Source: 3107 sp001483205 (GTDB lineage Bacteria; Pseudomonadota; Alphaproteobacteria; Rhodobacterales; Rhodobacteraceae). Taken from it: 64,000 bases of DNA. This document shows positions 51,782 to 60,903 of this stretch, piece after piece. The DNA is taken from positions 62,001 to 126,000 of the forward strand of contig OZ219810.1 of the NCBI GenBank assembly GCA_964291375.2, in the 5' to 3' direction. Position numbers and translations under genes: made by a program. The notes under the pieces were generated by a model. It worked only from the letters and a program-made list of their open reading frames with translations. It had not been told where the DNA came from and did no database searches. The number at the start of each line of letters is the position of its first letter. The first letter of the stretch is position 1.

Positions 51782-54013
51782 ATGGCCAGACAGACCCGCG
51801 GCGGAAAGGCCCGGAGAGGCTCGCAACGCCCGCCTGACAGCGCGGGGGCGCGGCAGCCCGGCGGACGGGACGCGGCGGCAATGACCCGTCGCCCGACGGC
51901 AACGGCAGAGACAATCCTTCGCCATGCCGTCTATGTCGCTATCGGGCTTGTGCTGCTGACGCCTCTGGTGATCACCCCGGACACCATCTATCCTTTCGTG
52001 GTCGGCAAGGCGGTGTGGTCGCGCTCGATCATCGGGGTGGCGTTTGCGCTGTGGGTGATCCTTGCTCTGCTGTGGCCGGGATACGGCCCGCCGCGTTCCC
52101 GGCTGCTCATGTTGCTCGGGGCCGGTCTTGCCGTTGCGCTTATTGCCGCGCTCACCGGGGAAAGTCTTCAGCGCAGCCTGTGGTCGGACTACCAGCGGAT
52201 GCAGGGCGTCATCGACGATGCCCACTGGGTGGCCTTTGCCGTGGTGGTGGCATCGATGCTTCGCAGCCCTGCGGCCTGGCGGGTGGTGCTCGGCACCTGC
52301 TGCGCGGTCGGGGCGGCGGTGGCCGGTATCGTGCTCGCCCGCCGCTACGGGCTTGATCTGCCGTTCTATGGCGCGTTGCCCGAACTCCATCTGCCGCGCA
52401 TGAGCGGACCCCTTGGCAACCCGACCTATCTTGGCGTCTACATGCTGACGAACCTGTTTGTGGCACTGGGTCTGGCCGCCCGCATCTGGCGCGCGGCTGC
52501 ATCTGCACACCGGACCAATCGGTTGCGCGCCCTGCCATGGCTGGCGGCGGGCGGTCTCCATTTCCTGGCGCTCGTGTTCGCCGGATCAGTCGGGAGCTTC
52601 GCGGGCCTCGCCGCCGCTGTGGGTTTTCTTGCACTGTTCGGCGCTGTCATCGCGCGCGGGGGCGTGCGCCTGTTGGCGGTGATGACACTGGTGGCGATGG
52701 TGCTGGCCGCCGCCTTCGCAGGGGCGCGCTTTACCGCCGAGGACCGCGCCGCGCAATGGCTGCCCGAGGGGCCGTTTGCGCGTGTGCTGGCCACCCATAT
52801 CGACCGCCCGTCCGTCCAAAGCCGCCTTGCCGCCTGGAAAGCGGGGCTCGAAGGGTTTGCCGACCGCCCGGTGCTTGGCTGGGGGCCGGAAAACTTCATC
52901 ACCGTCTTTGGCCGCTATGCTTCGGGCTACGGGGCCTTCTCTGCCTCAAGCGATGAGGCGCACAACAAGTTTGTCGAGGTCGCCGCCACCACCGGCGCGG
53001 CGGGTGTTGCCGCTTGGCTGGCGCTGTGGGGGCTGGCCTTTGCGACGGTGTGGCGCGCCGCCGCCCGCACCACGGGGGGCGAGCAGGCGGTTGCGCTTGG
53101 CGCGGGCGCGGCGCTCACCGGGCTTTTTGTCTCGGGCCTGTATCTGTTTGACACGGCCTCCGGATCGCTGCTGACCGTGGTGCTGCTTGCCTTCGCCGCC
53201 AGCCTTGAGCGCACCGCCTTTCCCGGCTGGCGCGGCCCCCGTCCGCCGGGACGACTGGCCGCACTACTCGCCCCGGGGCAGGTGCGCCGTGCCCTTGCAG
53301 CGGCGACGATGACGGTTGCCCTTGCCGCAGCCACCACCGGCCTTGTCACCCACCAGCGCATCCTTGGCGCGGCCAGCGACAAAGCCCTGGGAGAGGTGGA
53401 CCATGAGGTCATCGCCGAGGCCATTGACGCTTTCGGGCCGCTCGCCAACACCTGGCGGCAGGTGCTGTTCGACGCCATCACTGAGGGCTGGCCGCGCATT
53501 CTGGCCGAGGACAGCGCAGAGGCCATCGTCGTCCTTGAATGGGCGGCGGACGAGGGCGAGGCGGCGCTCCGCGCAACCCCCGGTGACTGGCGCATCCATC
53601 GCAGCCTCGCACATATGTTCCGCGCCGTGGCCGAAACTGACCCGGCCTATGCGGATGAGGCAGAGCGCTTTCTTACCAGCACCCGCGCGCTGACCCCGGC
53701 GCGCGCGGTGTTTCCGGTCGATCCTGAACCGCCGTCGGCGCTCTCGCTCCACCGGCGCGCGGACGGACGCGCCGAACTTCGCTGGCGCTGGCCACAGGAG
53801 AGCGTGGGATATATCGTCATCACCGAGACACGGGGCCCTGACGGCCCCCTGCGCTATATCCTGCACGCCTATGATCCGGCGCAAACCTCGCTTGTCCTGC
53901 CGGAGGGACGCGCGCCCGGACCATGGCACTATCACATCAAGGCATGTCGTAATCAGGCGCAATGCAGCCCGGTGGCGGAATGGCCGGACGATACCAATGA
54001 CGGGGGTGAGTGA
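51782..54013 (+). CDS. O-antigen ligase/polymerase-family membrane protein with C-terminal Fn3-like domain
   Basis: A 743-residue membrane protein with about a dozen hydrophobic segments (the first near residues 49-67) and the Wzy_C/WaaL-type periplasmic loop (GWGPENFITVFGRYASG...DEAHNKFVEVAATTGA). GNPTYLGVYML is another family segment. Such proteins join or polymerise lipid-linked oligosaccharides at the periplasmic face. After the membrane part is a soluble region of about 200 residues ending in an Fn3-like stretch (PPSALSLHRRADGRAELRW...WHYHIKAC) from about residue 645, which is unusual for WaaL. GAAGGAA lies about nine bases before the ATG; MTRRPTA at residue 34 is an alternative start. 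Confidence 0.85.
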   Translation: MARQTRGGKARRGSQRPPDSAGARQPGGRDAAAMTRRPTATAETILRHAVYVAIGLVLLTPLVITPDTIYPFVVGKAVWSRSIIGVAFALWVILALLWPGYGPPRSRLLMLLGAGLAVALIAALTGESLQRSLWSDYQRMQGVIDDAHWVAFAVVVASMLRSPAAWRVVLGTCCAVGAAVAGIVLARRYGLDLPFYGALPELHLPRMSGPLGNPTYLGVYMLTNLFVALGLAARIWRAAASAHRTNRLRALPWLAAGGLHFLALVFAGSVGSFAGLAAAVGFLALFGAVIARGGVRLLAVMTLVAMVLAAAFAGARFTAEDRAAQWLPEGPFARVLATHIDRPSVQSRLAAWKAGLEGFADRPVLGWGPENFITVFGRYASGYGAFSASSDEAHNKFVEVAATTGAAGVAAWLALWGLAFATVWRAAARTTGGEQAVALGAGAALTGLFVSGLYLFDTASGSLLTVVLLAFAASLERTAFPGWRGPRPPGRLAALLAPGQVRRALAAATMTVALAAATTGLVTHQRILGAASDKALGEVDHEVIAEAIDAFGPLANTWRQVLFDAITEGWPRILAEDSAEAIVVLEWAADEGEAALRATPGDWRIHRSLAHMFRAVAETDPAYADEAERFLTSTRALTPARAVFPVDPEPPSALSLHRRADGRAELRWRWPQESVGYIVITETRGPDGPLRYILHAYDPAQTSLVLPEGRAPGPWHYHIKACRNQAQCSPVAEWPDDTNDGGE

Positions 54014-54073
54014 TCTGACGGGCACGGGCCGACACCAACAGGCGACGCGGGCAGGCATCGGGGCGGGCGCGCC

Positions 54074-55138
54074 ATGATCGCTCTGGCGGGACTGAGCGCA
54101 TTCGTGGTCGCCGCGACATGCACGGGCTGGATCCTGTGGCGGGTCGGCGACCGGTGGCTGGTCGATCATCCCAACGAGCGGTCCCTGCACCGGGCACCTG
54201 TGTCGCGCGGCGGCGGCATCGCGATTGCCGCCGGGGTGACGGGGGGCTGTGCGGTCGGCACTTATATGGCGGCGGCGGGGCCGGAACTGCTCTGGCTGGC
54301 CATGGGTGCGGTGCTTGTCGGCGCGGTCTCATTCGCCGATGACCTGCGCGGGGTCTCGCCCGGCCTGCGCATCCTGGTCCATGTTATCGCGGCGCTCTGC
54401 GTCGTGCAGGGCGGGTTTCAGTGCGAGCGGATCATCCTGCCGGGGTTGACGCTCGATCTCGGATACCCCGGCGGCGTGGTGTTCACGGTGCTGGTTGTCG
54501 TGTGGACGGTGAACCTGTTCAACTTCATGGACGGGATTGACGGATATGCGGCGGGCATGGCGACCATCGGTTTCACCACTCTGGCGGCGCTCTGTGCCCT
54601 GAGCGATGAGGCACTCCTGGCGGCGGCAACGCTGGCAACCGGCGCGTCCGCGTTCGGGTTCCTGCTGTTCAACTTCCCGCCGGCGCGGATATTCATGGGT
54701 GATCTCGGCTCCACCGTTCTGGGCTATCTGTGCGCGGCGGCAATGCTGGCGGCTGAGCACGCGGACGCGGCCCCGCTTTGGGTTTCGGTGCTGATCTTTT
54801 CCCCGGTTGTCGTGGATGCGACCGTGACCCTTGCGGCGCGCATACTCGCCGGAAACCGGCCCTGGCGCGCCCATAAAAACCACTTTTCCCAGCGTCTGGT
54901 GCGGCTCGGGTGGGGGCACCGCAAGACCGTGCTCCGGGGCTATGCGCTGATGCTGGGCTGTGCGGGGTCGGCGGTTGCCGCGCATCTGAGCGGGCCAATG
55001 GTGCAGTTTGTGCTGATCTGCGGCTGGGTGGTGTTTTATGCCGCCCTGATGCTGGGGGTTGCCCGGCTGGAGCGCATATCGGCGACGGCATCGACGCCCG
55101 GACAGGGCGAAAACACCCCACCGGGGCCGCGCCGGTGA
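54074..55138 (+). CDS. WecA/MraY-family undecaprenyl-phosphate sugar-1-phosphate transferase
   Basis: A 354-residue polytopic protein of the family that moves a sugar-phosphate (commonly GlcNAc-1-P) from a UDP-sugar to undecaprenyl phosphate, starting a surface polysaccharide. Motifs are SFADDLRGVSP, the catalytic NLFNFMDGIDGYAAG, FMGDLGSTVLG, and a terminal RAHKNHFSQRLV replacing the HIHH-type loop. About ten membrane helices are visible. It lies 60 bp after the ligase-like gene and overlaps the next glycosyltransferase, consistent with one operon. The sugar donor cannot be told. Confidence 0.9.
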   Translation: MIALAGLSAFVVAATCTGWILWRVGDRWLVDHPNERSLHRAPVSRGGGIAIAAGVTGGCAVGTYMAAAGPELLWLAMGAVLVGAVSFADDLRGVSPGLRILVHVIAALCVVQGGFQCERIILPGLTLDLGYPGGVVFTVLVVVWTVNLFNFMDGIDGYAAGMATIGFTTLAALCALSDEALLAAATLATGASAFGFLLFNFPPARIFMGDLGSTVLGYLCAAAMLAAEHADAAPLWVSVLIFSPVVVDATVTLAARILAGNRPWRAHKNHFSQRLVRLGWGHRKTVLRGYALMLGCAGSAVAAHLSGPMVQFVLICGWVVFYAALMLGVARLERISATASTPGQGENTPPGPRR

Positions 55139-56166
55139 CACCCGACAGCATCCCCCTTCCCCCGGTATCGGTCATCATGCCCGCGCGCGACGACCATGGC
55201 GCGATCGGGGCGGCGCTCGATTCGGTGATCGCGCAGGAGTATGACAGCGCGGTCGAGATCATCGTCGCCGACGCATCCGAGACGACGGCAACCGAGACCC
55301 TTATCCGCCGGAACTACCCGCAGGTGCAGCTTGTCCGCAATCCGGAGCGCCTGACCCCTGCCGGGCTGAACCGGGCGCTGGCGGTGGCGCGTCATCCGGT
55401 GGTGGCGCGGTGCGATGCCCGCAGTGTGCTGCCGCCGGGTTATCTGTCCCGCGCGGTCGGGACACTGCTGCAAACCGGGGCGGTGAATGTCGGCGGGCGG
55501 CAGAACGCCGTGGGAACGACGTATTTCGGGCGCAGTGCGGCGCTGGCGATGAGCTGCTGGCTGGGGACCGGGGGTGCGGTGCATCGGGTGGGCGGCCCCG
55601 CAGGCCCCGCGGATACGGTCTATCTGGGGGTGTTCCGGCGGGATGCGTTGGAGGCGGCGGGTGGTTTCGCCTCGGGCCTTGCCCGCAGCCAGGACAGCGA
55701 ACTCAACTGGCGACTATGCGCAGAGGGCGGAACGGTGTGGTTCGACCCGGAGCTGGTGGTGACATACCGGCCACGCCCGAGCCTGCCCGCACTCGCGCGC
55801 CAGTATTTCGCATCCGGGCGGTGGAAGCGCGCCGTCATCCGCCGTCACCCCCGTTCACTGCGCGCACGGCAGGCGTTGCCGCCGCTGATGGTGGTGGGTC
55901 TGGCGGCGGCGGTGCTGGTTGCGGCGGGTGCCGCGCCATTTGTTGCGGGCTGCTGCGGCGGGGCGGGCCTGCGGGACGGGGCGCTCGCCGTGTTCGGGGC
56001 CGCGCTGGTGCCGCCGCTGCTCTATATACTGGTGCTGGTTGCGGGGGCGGTTGTGCTCGGGCTGACCCGGCGCGCGCCCGAGGCCGTGCTGCTGCCGGTG
56101 GTGCTGGCGACGATGCACCTTGCCTGGGGGGCGGGGTTCCTGATCGGGGTGCGCGGCGATGGCTAG
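55135..56166 (+). CDS. Family-2 glycosyltransferase, ExoA-like
   Basis: A 343-residue GT-A fold transferase followed by C-terminal membrane helices. The nucleotide-sugar domain opens with PPVSVIMPARDDHGAIGAAL and continues with IIVADAS, a CDAR variant of the DxD site, and DSELNWRL near the acceptor side. The region YFASGRWKRAVIRRHP resembles ExoA of succinoglycan synthesis. The GTG at 55135 overlaps the upstream stop (GTGA), giving coupling. Linkage and acceptor unknown. Confidence 0.87.
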   Translation: MTPDSIPLPPVSVIMPARDDHGAIGAALDSVIAQEYDSAVEIIVADASETTATETLIRRNYPQVQLVRNPERLTPAGLNRALAVARHPVVARCDARSVLPPGYLSRAVGTLLQTGAVNVGGRQNAVGTTYFGRSAALAMSCWLGTGGAVHRVGGPAGPADTVYLGVFRRDALEAAGGFASGLARSQDSELNWRLCAEGGTVWFDPELVVTYRPRPSLPALARQYFASGRWKRAVIRRHPRSLRARQALPPLMVVGLAAAVLVAAGAAPFVAGCCGGAGLRDGALAVFGAALVPPLLYILVLVAGAVVLGLTRRAPEAVLLPVVLATMHLAWGAGFLIGVRGDG

Positions 56167-56199
56167 GTGAGGCTCCTGTGGGCTTGCACGGCCTCGAGG

Positions 56200-56796
56200 T
56201 CAATCAGGTGTGGACGTGTCTGGCGAGCTACGGCTGTCCTGAACAGGCGGCAAGAAGGATCCAAAATCCAAGTCATCTTGCGTCAAATGTTCGTCAGGAG
56301 AAAGCCTGAGCGTTTGATCAAGCACACGACCAGCGCTGCTAACAGTGATTATGCCACCGGGATTTTCTCGCTCTATGCGCAACCTGTCAATGATTGAAAT
56401 ACGGCCAGCCACTATGCGGAAGACATCAAGCTCCAACGTGTTCGGTGACCAAACCCTAGGTGCGCCAGTCAACATCAAGCTGGTATAGAAAATCCCCTTT
56501 CCTGGGTCTCCACCAGAGTAAATTATTCCATCAATGCTGTGCCCTTCCTCGTAATACGTCAGGTCCAGAACTACATTGGAATGGGAGGACAAATTGGGGT
56601 CTTCCATATTGACTGTGCCCTCTGGGAACGAGCTATACATTCCGGTCCACTGGTGTGCATTCAGCCAATTTTCTCGCGTCAAAGGGCACTCGGCAAGAAA
56701 GCTGTTGATTTGCTGCGGGAGTAAAAGGACTGCAATGAGCACACAAAAAATAGTGCCCACAGCTTTGAAAAAGCCAAATATTCTATTCCAACCCAT
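56200..56796 (-). CDS. Hypothetical single-pass membrane protein, AT-richer than neighbours
   Basis: A 198-residue protein that I do not recognise. An N-terminal hydrophobic segment (about residues 5-33) is followed by an acidic hydrophilic domain, probably periplasmic, rich in beta-type sequence (SNVVLDLTYYEEG, NTLELDVFRIVAG). Its base composition is clearly lower in GC than the flanking glycosyltransferase genes and its codon use differs, suggesting recent acquisition. It is on the opposite strand to the preceding operon and ends about 34 bp from it. AAAAGG lies upstream of the ATG at a rather long spacing. Confidence 0.65.
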   Translation of the reverse strand: MGWNRIFGFFKAVGTIFCVLIAVLLLPQQINSFLAECPLTRENWLNAHQWTGMYSSFPEGTVNMEDPNLSSHSNVVLDLTYYEEGHSIDGIIYSGGDPGKGIFYTSLMLTGAPRVWSPNTLELDVFRIVAGRISIIDRLRIERENPGGIITVSSAGRVLDQTLRLSPDEHLTQDDLDFGSFLPPVQDSRSSPDTSTPD

Positions 56797-56929
56797 ACTT
56801 GATGGCTGCCTTTTGTGAGTTGCTCCCCAGCCTTAGATCGCCGGTTTACGGAGTTTTCCGGCTCTGATCAAGATGACGGGCTGGCTACGCCAATCCTGCA
56901 ACTTTTCACAGGCGTCCGCAAGGCTCAGG

Positions 56930-56998
56930 AAAAGCCTCTGCATAATGGCTCAGCCGGGCGGGCAGTTTGGCCGCCGATGTGCTATCACTCAGAAGTCT
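56930..56998. repeat. Short-form palindromic intergenic element, copy 8
   Basis: AAAAGCCTCTGCATAATGGC at the left, AGCCGGGCGGGCAGTTTGGC then CGCCGATG in the middle, and a decayed right end (CACTCAGAAGTCTC). It lies in the 220-bp gap upstream of the orphan gene and downstream of the second glycosyltransferase. Confidence 0.75.
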
Positions 56999-57016
56999 CA
57001 CCAGCCGCGGCCCCCT

Positions 57017-58576
57017 CTACCGCCCGTGGCGGAGCCGCCACACGAAGCCCGCCCACAACCAGCGCAGGAACCTCAGCGCCGCCCGCCCGTTCCTGACATG
57101 GCGCGCCTCATCAACCACCCGCGCGCAATCAGCCATCGCGCGCCGCACCCATGCCGGGGCACCCGCGCCCGGAACCAGCCTGCGCCCGAACGCGGCCACC
57201 CGTTCGCCAAACCGCCGCAGGCCACGGGGCTGTCTCAGCACCACGCGCCCGGTATCGCCGAACGCCGACACTCCGATACCTGCCCGGCGCGCGCGATGCA
57301 GCGCCCAGGTGCGCGCAGCCGACGCCTCTGTGCCATCCCCGAGGCTGACCGTCACCGCCACCCGCCGCCCCAACGCGGCAGACAGCGCGCGGACCACGCC
57401 GGGGCGCACCGCCTCTGCGGGCAGAACGATGTGCAGCGGTGTATGGGGGAAGGCCTCCAGCAGCGACTGCCCGGACGCCACCCGCACCCTCGGGTCATCG
57501 TCAAAGGCACGGCGGAGTTCGGCAAGGGCCTCCGGGCCACCCCCCGTCGGCACCTCAACACACAGCGCCACATCCCCCGCCGGATCGTCGAGCAGATCAC
57601 GTGCGGCACGGATGATCCGCCCCACCGGTGCCGCGCCGGGGTCAAGCAGCACCGCATGACGCGGAACCGTATGGTGCCGCCGCCCGACAGCGCGGCGGAA
57701 ACCGGGCACGGCGATCAAGTCGGCGAGCTTTTCACGCTGACACCCGAGTGCGCGCCGCTTGGCCGCACGGTTCTCGTCCCAACGCCCCTGATGCCAGGCA
57801 AAGGCTTCACGCACCGGAACCAACAGCCCGCCGCGCACCTGCACCCGCCAGGCGAACTCAATGTCCTCGCCGCCATAACAGGTGAACGATTCGTCAAACC
57901 CGCCGGTTTCCGCGAACAGCGCCCGGCTGATCCCGAAATTGCCGCCCCCGGCGATGCGGAACAGGTCTTCGCGCGGCGCGGTCAGATCGGCGGTTGCGAT
58001 CATCAGCCGCTCATTCCATGGCGGATCAAAGGGCCGCCCGGCAAGCAGATCGCGGATGGTTGCGGGGCAGGCGCGGATTGCCTGCGGCGTGATGCCCGCG
58101 ACAGAGACATGCGCGCGGAACCCGATGGTGAACGCATCACCAACCGCATGGTGCCAGCGGGCATGAGCGGCGATGAGGCCGGCCTCGGCAATCAGGTCGG
58201 CGTCGAGAAAGACCAGAATGTCGCCCGAGGCCGCCCGCGCACCCGCATTGCGCGCCGCTGCGAGGGAAAAGCCGCGCTCTTCCCGCCGTATCATTCTGAC
58301 CGCGAAAGGGGGTGCCTGCGGCGGGGCGAGCGGCGGGTGCGAGCCGTCATCAACGATGATGATTTCAAGCAGGTCGCGGGGCCAGGTCTGGCGCTCAAGC
58401 GCGGCAATGGTCCGGGCGAGTGGCTCAGCCGCATCGAAACACGGGATAACGACGCTCACGGCAAGGGCGGGGGTGAATGCGTCTGCGGGCGGCAGGGCCA
58501 CGGCGGGCCAGTCGTTATAACGGACCCGCGCCGGGGACGGCGGTGTGGCGCGCTTTGGGTCTGATGTCGGGTGCAA
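57017..58576 (-). CDS. Family-2 glycosyltransferase with C-terminal extension
   Basis: A 519-residue protein. Residues from about 40 to 290 form a GT2 domain: VSVVIPCFDAAEPLARTI, IIIVDDGS, the DxD-type site in ILVFLDADLI, GGNFGISRALFAETGGF, and GGEDIEFAWRV. The last ~200 residues (after HHTVPRHAVLLDPG) look like a second, degenerate alpha/beta domain that I cannot assign. I chose the TTG at 58576, with GGAGG seven bases upstream, since no ATG has a comparable signal. It is separate from, and opposite to, the ligase operon. Confidence 0.83.
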   Translation of the reverse strand: MHPTSDPKRATPPSPARVRYNDWPAVALPPADAFTPALAVSVVIPCFDAAEPLARTIAALERQTWPRDLLEIIIVDDGSHPPLAPPQAPPFAVRMIRREERGFSLAAARNAGARAASGDILVFLDADLIAEAGLIAAHARWHHAVGDAFTIGFRAHVSVAGITPQAIRACPATIRDLLAGRPFDPPWNERLMIATADLTAPREDLFRIAGGGNFGISRALFAETGGFDESFTCYGGEDIEFAWRVQVRGGLLVPVREAFAWHQGRWDENRAAKRRALGCQREKLADLIAVPGFRRAVGRRHHTVPRHAVLLDPGAAPVGRIIRAARDLLDDPAGDVALCVEVPTGGGPEALAELRRAFDDDPRVRVASGQSLLEAFPHTPLHIVLPAEAVRPGVVRALSAALGRRVAVTVSLGDGTEASAARTWALHRARRAGIGVSAFGDTGRVVLRQPRGLRRFGERVAAFGRRLVPGAGAPAWVRRAMADCARVVDEARHVRNGRAALRFLRWLWAGFVWRLRHGR

Positions 58577-58756
58577 AACAGGCCCTCCGGGGGTGTGGCA
58601 GCGGGGCGATCAGGACCGTTCCGTCAGGCGGGGACGCGGGGTATGGCGACAGAACCTTAACCGACAGGTCATCGCAGGGCCATGATCCGTTTGCTATACC
58701 CTGGCAATACCGGCCCCGCGCTGGTATGGCAATGGCGGTGCAGCACGGGACAAAGG

Positions 58757-59629
58757 ATGGCACGGGCGATGCCTGAGCGCAACATATACGCCCGGCTTGC
58801 GGGCAGGCTGCTCGGGGGCGTGGGGCGGCAACGCTGGGCAACCGGTGATCTGGCCTTCCGCATCAGACGTCAGGCGTTCGAGCGCCTTGCCGGGCGGCTC
58901 TCTGCATCGCCGGAACCGGAGCGGCAGGCGCTCGCCGGGATGCTGCGCATCGCCATCGGGGCGCGCGACGGCGGGACGGCGGCAGCACTTGCATCAACCG
59001 CGGCGCGCACCCCCGACCTGCGGGCGGAAAAGCTGATCTCGCGCCGCTACCGTTTCGTATGGCTCTGCACCCCGAAAGTGGCCTCGCGCAGCCTTATCGC
59101 CGGATTGCGCGCCGCCGACCCGGATGCCGAGCTTATCCGGCACACGACCCTGGCCGAACTGCACAGCGCCCGCCCCGGGATCGCCGGTTACACAACCATC
59201 GCCTTCATGCGCGATCCGGTCACGCGCTGCTATGCCGCCTGGCGCGACAAGCACAGCCAGGCCCTGTATCAGCGCAGCGCCCGCCGCTGGTTCATTGAGC
59301 CGTGGCATGGCCTTGAGACCGGCATGAGCTTTGCCGGGTTCTGCCGGTGGCTTGCCACGCCGTGCGGGGCGGATGCGTTTGCCGACCGTCACTGGCTTTC
59401 CCAGCATCTGCAAATCTGCGGGGCGGATGGCCGCGCGCCCGATTTCGTCGGGGCGTTCGAGCGTCTGGATGAGGACTGGCGGGTGTTGTGTGATCGTCTT
59501 GGGATCGCGCACCGGGCGCTGCCCCGGCTGAATGTCGGGCCGGATACCGGGGAGGGGGTTGATGCCGAAAGCCGCGCGTTGCTTGAGCAGCGGTATGCCG
59601 GGGATTTCCGCCTTGGGGGTTACGGGTGA
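58757..59629 (+). CDS. Sulfotransferase family 2 protein
   Basis: A protein of about 290 residues of the Sulfotransfer_2 (carbohydrate sulfotransferase) family, which moves sulfate from PAPS to a sugar. The 5'-phosphosulfate loop is WLCTPKVASRSLIAGL and the 3'-phosphate site is IAFMRDPVTRCYAAWRDKH. FVGAFERLDEDW and the LNVGPDTGEG segment fit the C-terminal part. Start is uncertain: ATG codons at 58682, 58757 and 58769 are in frame; the upstream 25 residues look non-coding, so I prefer 58757 or 58769. It is divergent from the glycosyltransferase and may modify the local polysaccharide. Confidence 0.82.
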   Translation: MARAMPERNIYARLAGRLLGGVGRQRWATGDLAFRIRRQAFERLAGRLSASPEPERQALAGMLRIAIGARDGGTAAALASTAARTPDLRAEKLISRRYRFVWLCTPKVASRSLIAGLRAADPDAELIRHTTLAELHSARPGIAGYTTIAFMRDPVTRCYAAWRDKHSQALYQRSARRWFIEPWHGLETGMSFAGFCRWLATPCGADAFADRHWLSQHLQICGADGRAPDFVGAFERLDEDWRVLCDRLGIAHRALPRLNVGPDTGEGVDAESRALLEQRYAGDFRLGGYG

Positions 59630-59757
59630 GGCGGGCGTGCAGTCGTCATTCGGGGCGCGCGACGGCGGCGGATGGTGGCCCCCGGCGCGACAGGTGGGAA
59701 AATCGGTGATTACGGGGCGGGCGCTGCCTTTCGGGATGTTTGTGCCTCGGAAACCAA

Positions 59758-59888
59758 CCCGTCCCGCCCGGCGGAACGCCGGGCCGCGCCGTCTACCCCT
59801 CAATGGGGTGGACGGCGCGCGCCTCCCGTGGGGGATAAGGCCCGTCCCTGAAACCTTCCGGTGGACTGTTTCAGGTCTGAGCGGGCGG
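59758..59888 (+). repeat. Intergenic hairpin repeats, families 2 and 3 joined
   Basis: 59758-59835 matches family 2 (CCGGCGGAACGCCGGGCC, TACCCCTCAATGGGGTGGAC). It runs directly into 59828-59888, which matches the family 3 hairpin at 43782-43843 (GAAACCTTCC, GGT loop, GGACTGTTTC with two stem mismatches). It occupies the 314-bp gap 59630-59943 between convergent genes, where I see no gene. Confidence 0.7.
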
Positions 59889-59926
59889 TCGGGTTGGCCG
59901 CAGATACGCCATTATACAAAGGTCTT
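59880..59926. repeat. Palindromic intergenic element, right-end copy 9
   Basis: GCGGGCGGTCGGGTTGGCCG, then ATACGCCATTATACAAAGGT ending CTT. It is joined to the family 3 hairpin and stops just before the methyltransferase stop codon. Confidence 0.7.
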
Positions 59927-59943
59927 GTGAAGTCAATCGCCGC

Positions 59944-60903
59944 TCAGGACGCCCGACGGCGGCGACCACGCCCGCCGGTGCCCGCCTCGCGCGCCGCTTT
60001 TGACGCCTCGGCAAAGGACGCCCCGGCCCGCGCTGCATCCAGCACCCTCGCAAACCTGATCCAGTTGCCGCCGTTCGGGTCACAGTTCATCAGAAAATCG
60101 GCGGCCTTGATCGCCTCCATCTCCACCTGACGCACCGGGTTCATAATCGCGCTGGTCATCCCGGCCTGAATCGCCATCGGCAGAAAGGCGGCATTGATCC
60201 CGTGGCGGTTCGGCAGACCGAAGGAAATGTTCGAGGCCCCGCAGGTGGTGTTGACGCCCAGCTCTTCGCGCAGACGCCGCACCAGCGAAAACACCTGACG
60301 GCCCGCCGTCGCCATCGCCCCCACCGGCATCACCAGCGGATCAACCACGATGTCATGGGCCGGAATACCATGATCCGCCGCCCGCTCGACGATTTTCCGC
60401 GCCACGGCAAACCGCACATCCGGGTCTTCGGAAATCCCCGTATCATCGTTCGAGATCGCCACCACCGGCACATCATATTTCTTGACCAGCGGCAGAACCA
60501 GTTCCAGCCGCTCTTCCTCGCCGGTGACCGAGTTCAGAAGCGGGCGGCCCTCGGCGGCCTCAAGCCCGGCTTGCAGCGCACCGGGAACCGAGCTGTCGAT
60601 GCACAGCGGCACATCGACCAGCCCCTGGACCAGCTCGATCATCCGCCTCATCAGCGGCGGCTCGGTTTCATTTGGATCGGGGTTGGAATTATAGACAACG
60701 CCCGCGTTCACATCGAGCATCGTCGCCCCGCAGGCAACCTGCTCCAGCGCGTCCTTCTCCACGGTCGAGAAATCGCCCGCCTCCAGTTCAGCGGCCAGTT
60801 TCTTGCGCCCGGTCGGGTTGATGCGCTCTCCGATCACGCAAAAGGGTTCATCAAAGCCGATAACAGCGGTCTTGCTCTTGCTTTCGACGACGGTGCGGGT
60901 CAT
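59944..60903 (-). CDS. Methyltetrahydrofolate:corrinoid methyltransferase-like protein
   Basis: A 319-residue protein with a pterin-binding TIM barrel like AcsE/MtrH/MtgA and the MetH folate domain: CVIGERINPTGRKKL, TMLDVNAGV, CIDSSVPGALQAGL, RPLLNSVTGEEER and CGASNISFGLPNR. These transfer a methyl group between a cobalamin protein and tetrahydrofolate. A basic GRGRRRR tail ends the protein. It overlaps the MTHFR-like gene by four bases. In related alphaproteobacteria this operon continues with a corrinoid protein and a reactivase; here a sulfotransferase lies convergent instead, so the partner must be elsewhere. Confidence 0.88.
   Translation of the reverse strand: MTRTVVESKSKTAVIGFDEPFCVIGERINPTGRKKLAAELEAGDFSTVEKDALEQVACGATMLDVNAGVVYNSNPDPNETEPPLMRRMIELVQGLVDVPLCIDSSVPGALQAGLEAAEGRPLLNSVTGEEERLELVLPLVKKYDVPVVAISNDDTGISEDPDVRFAVARKIVERAADHGIPAHDIVVDPLVMPVGAMATAGRQVFSLVRRLREELGVNTTCGASNISFGLPNRHGINAAFLPMAIQAGMTSAIMNPVRQVEMEAIKAADFLMNCDPNGGNWIRFARVLDAARAGASFAEASKAAREAGTGGRGRRRRAS

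Noticed and set aside
51449..52561. 370-residue minus-strand frame overlapping gmk and the ligase-like gene
   Set aside because: It crosses the divergent promoter region and two convincing genes in other frames.
56873..58564. 563-residue plus-strand frame opposite the second glycosyltransferase
   Set aside because: The minus strand encodes an intact GT2 enzyme with all motifs; the plus frame is Arg/Pro/His-rich noise.
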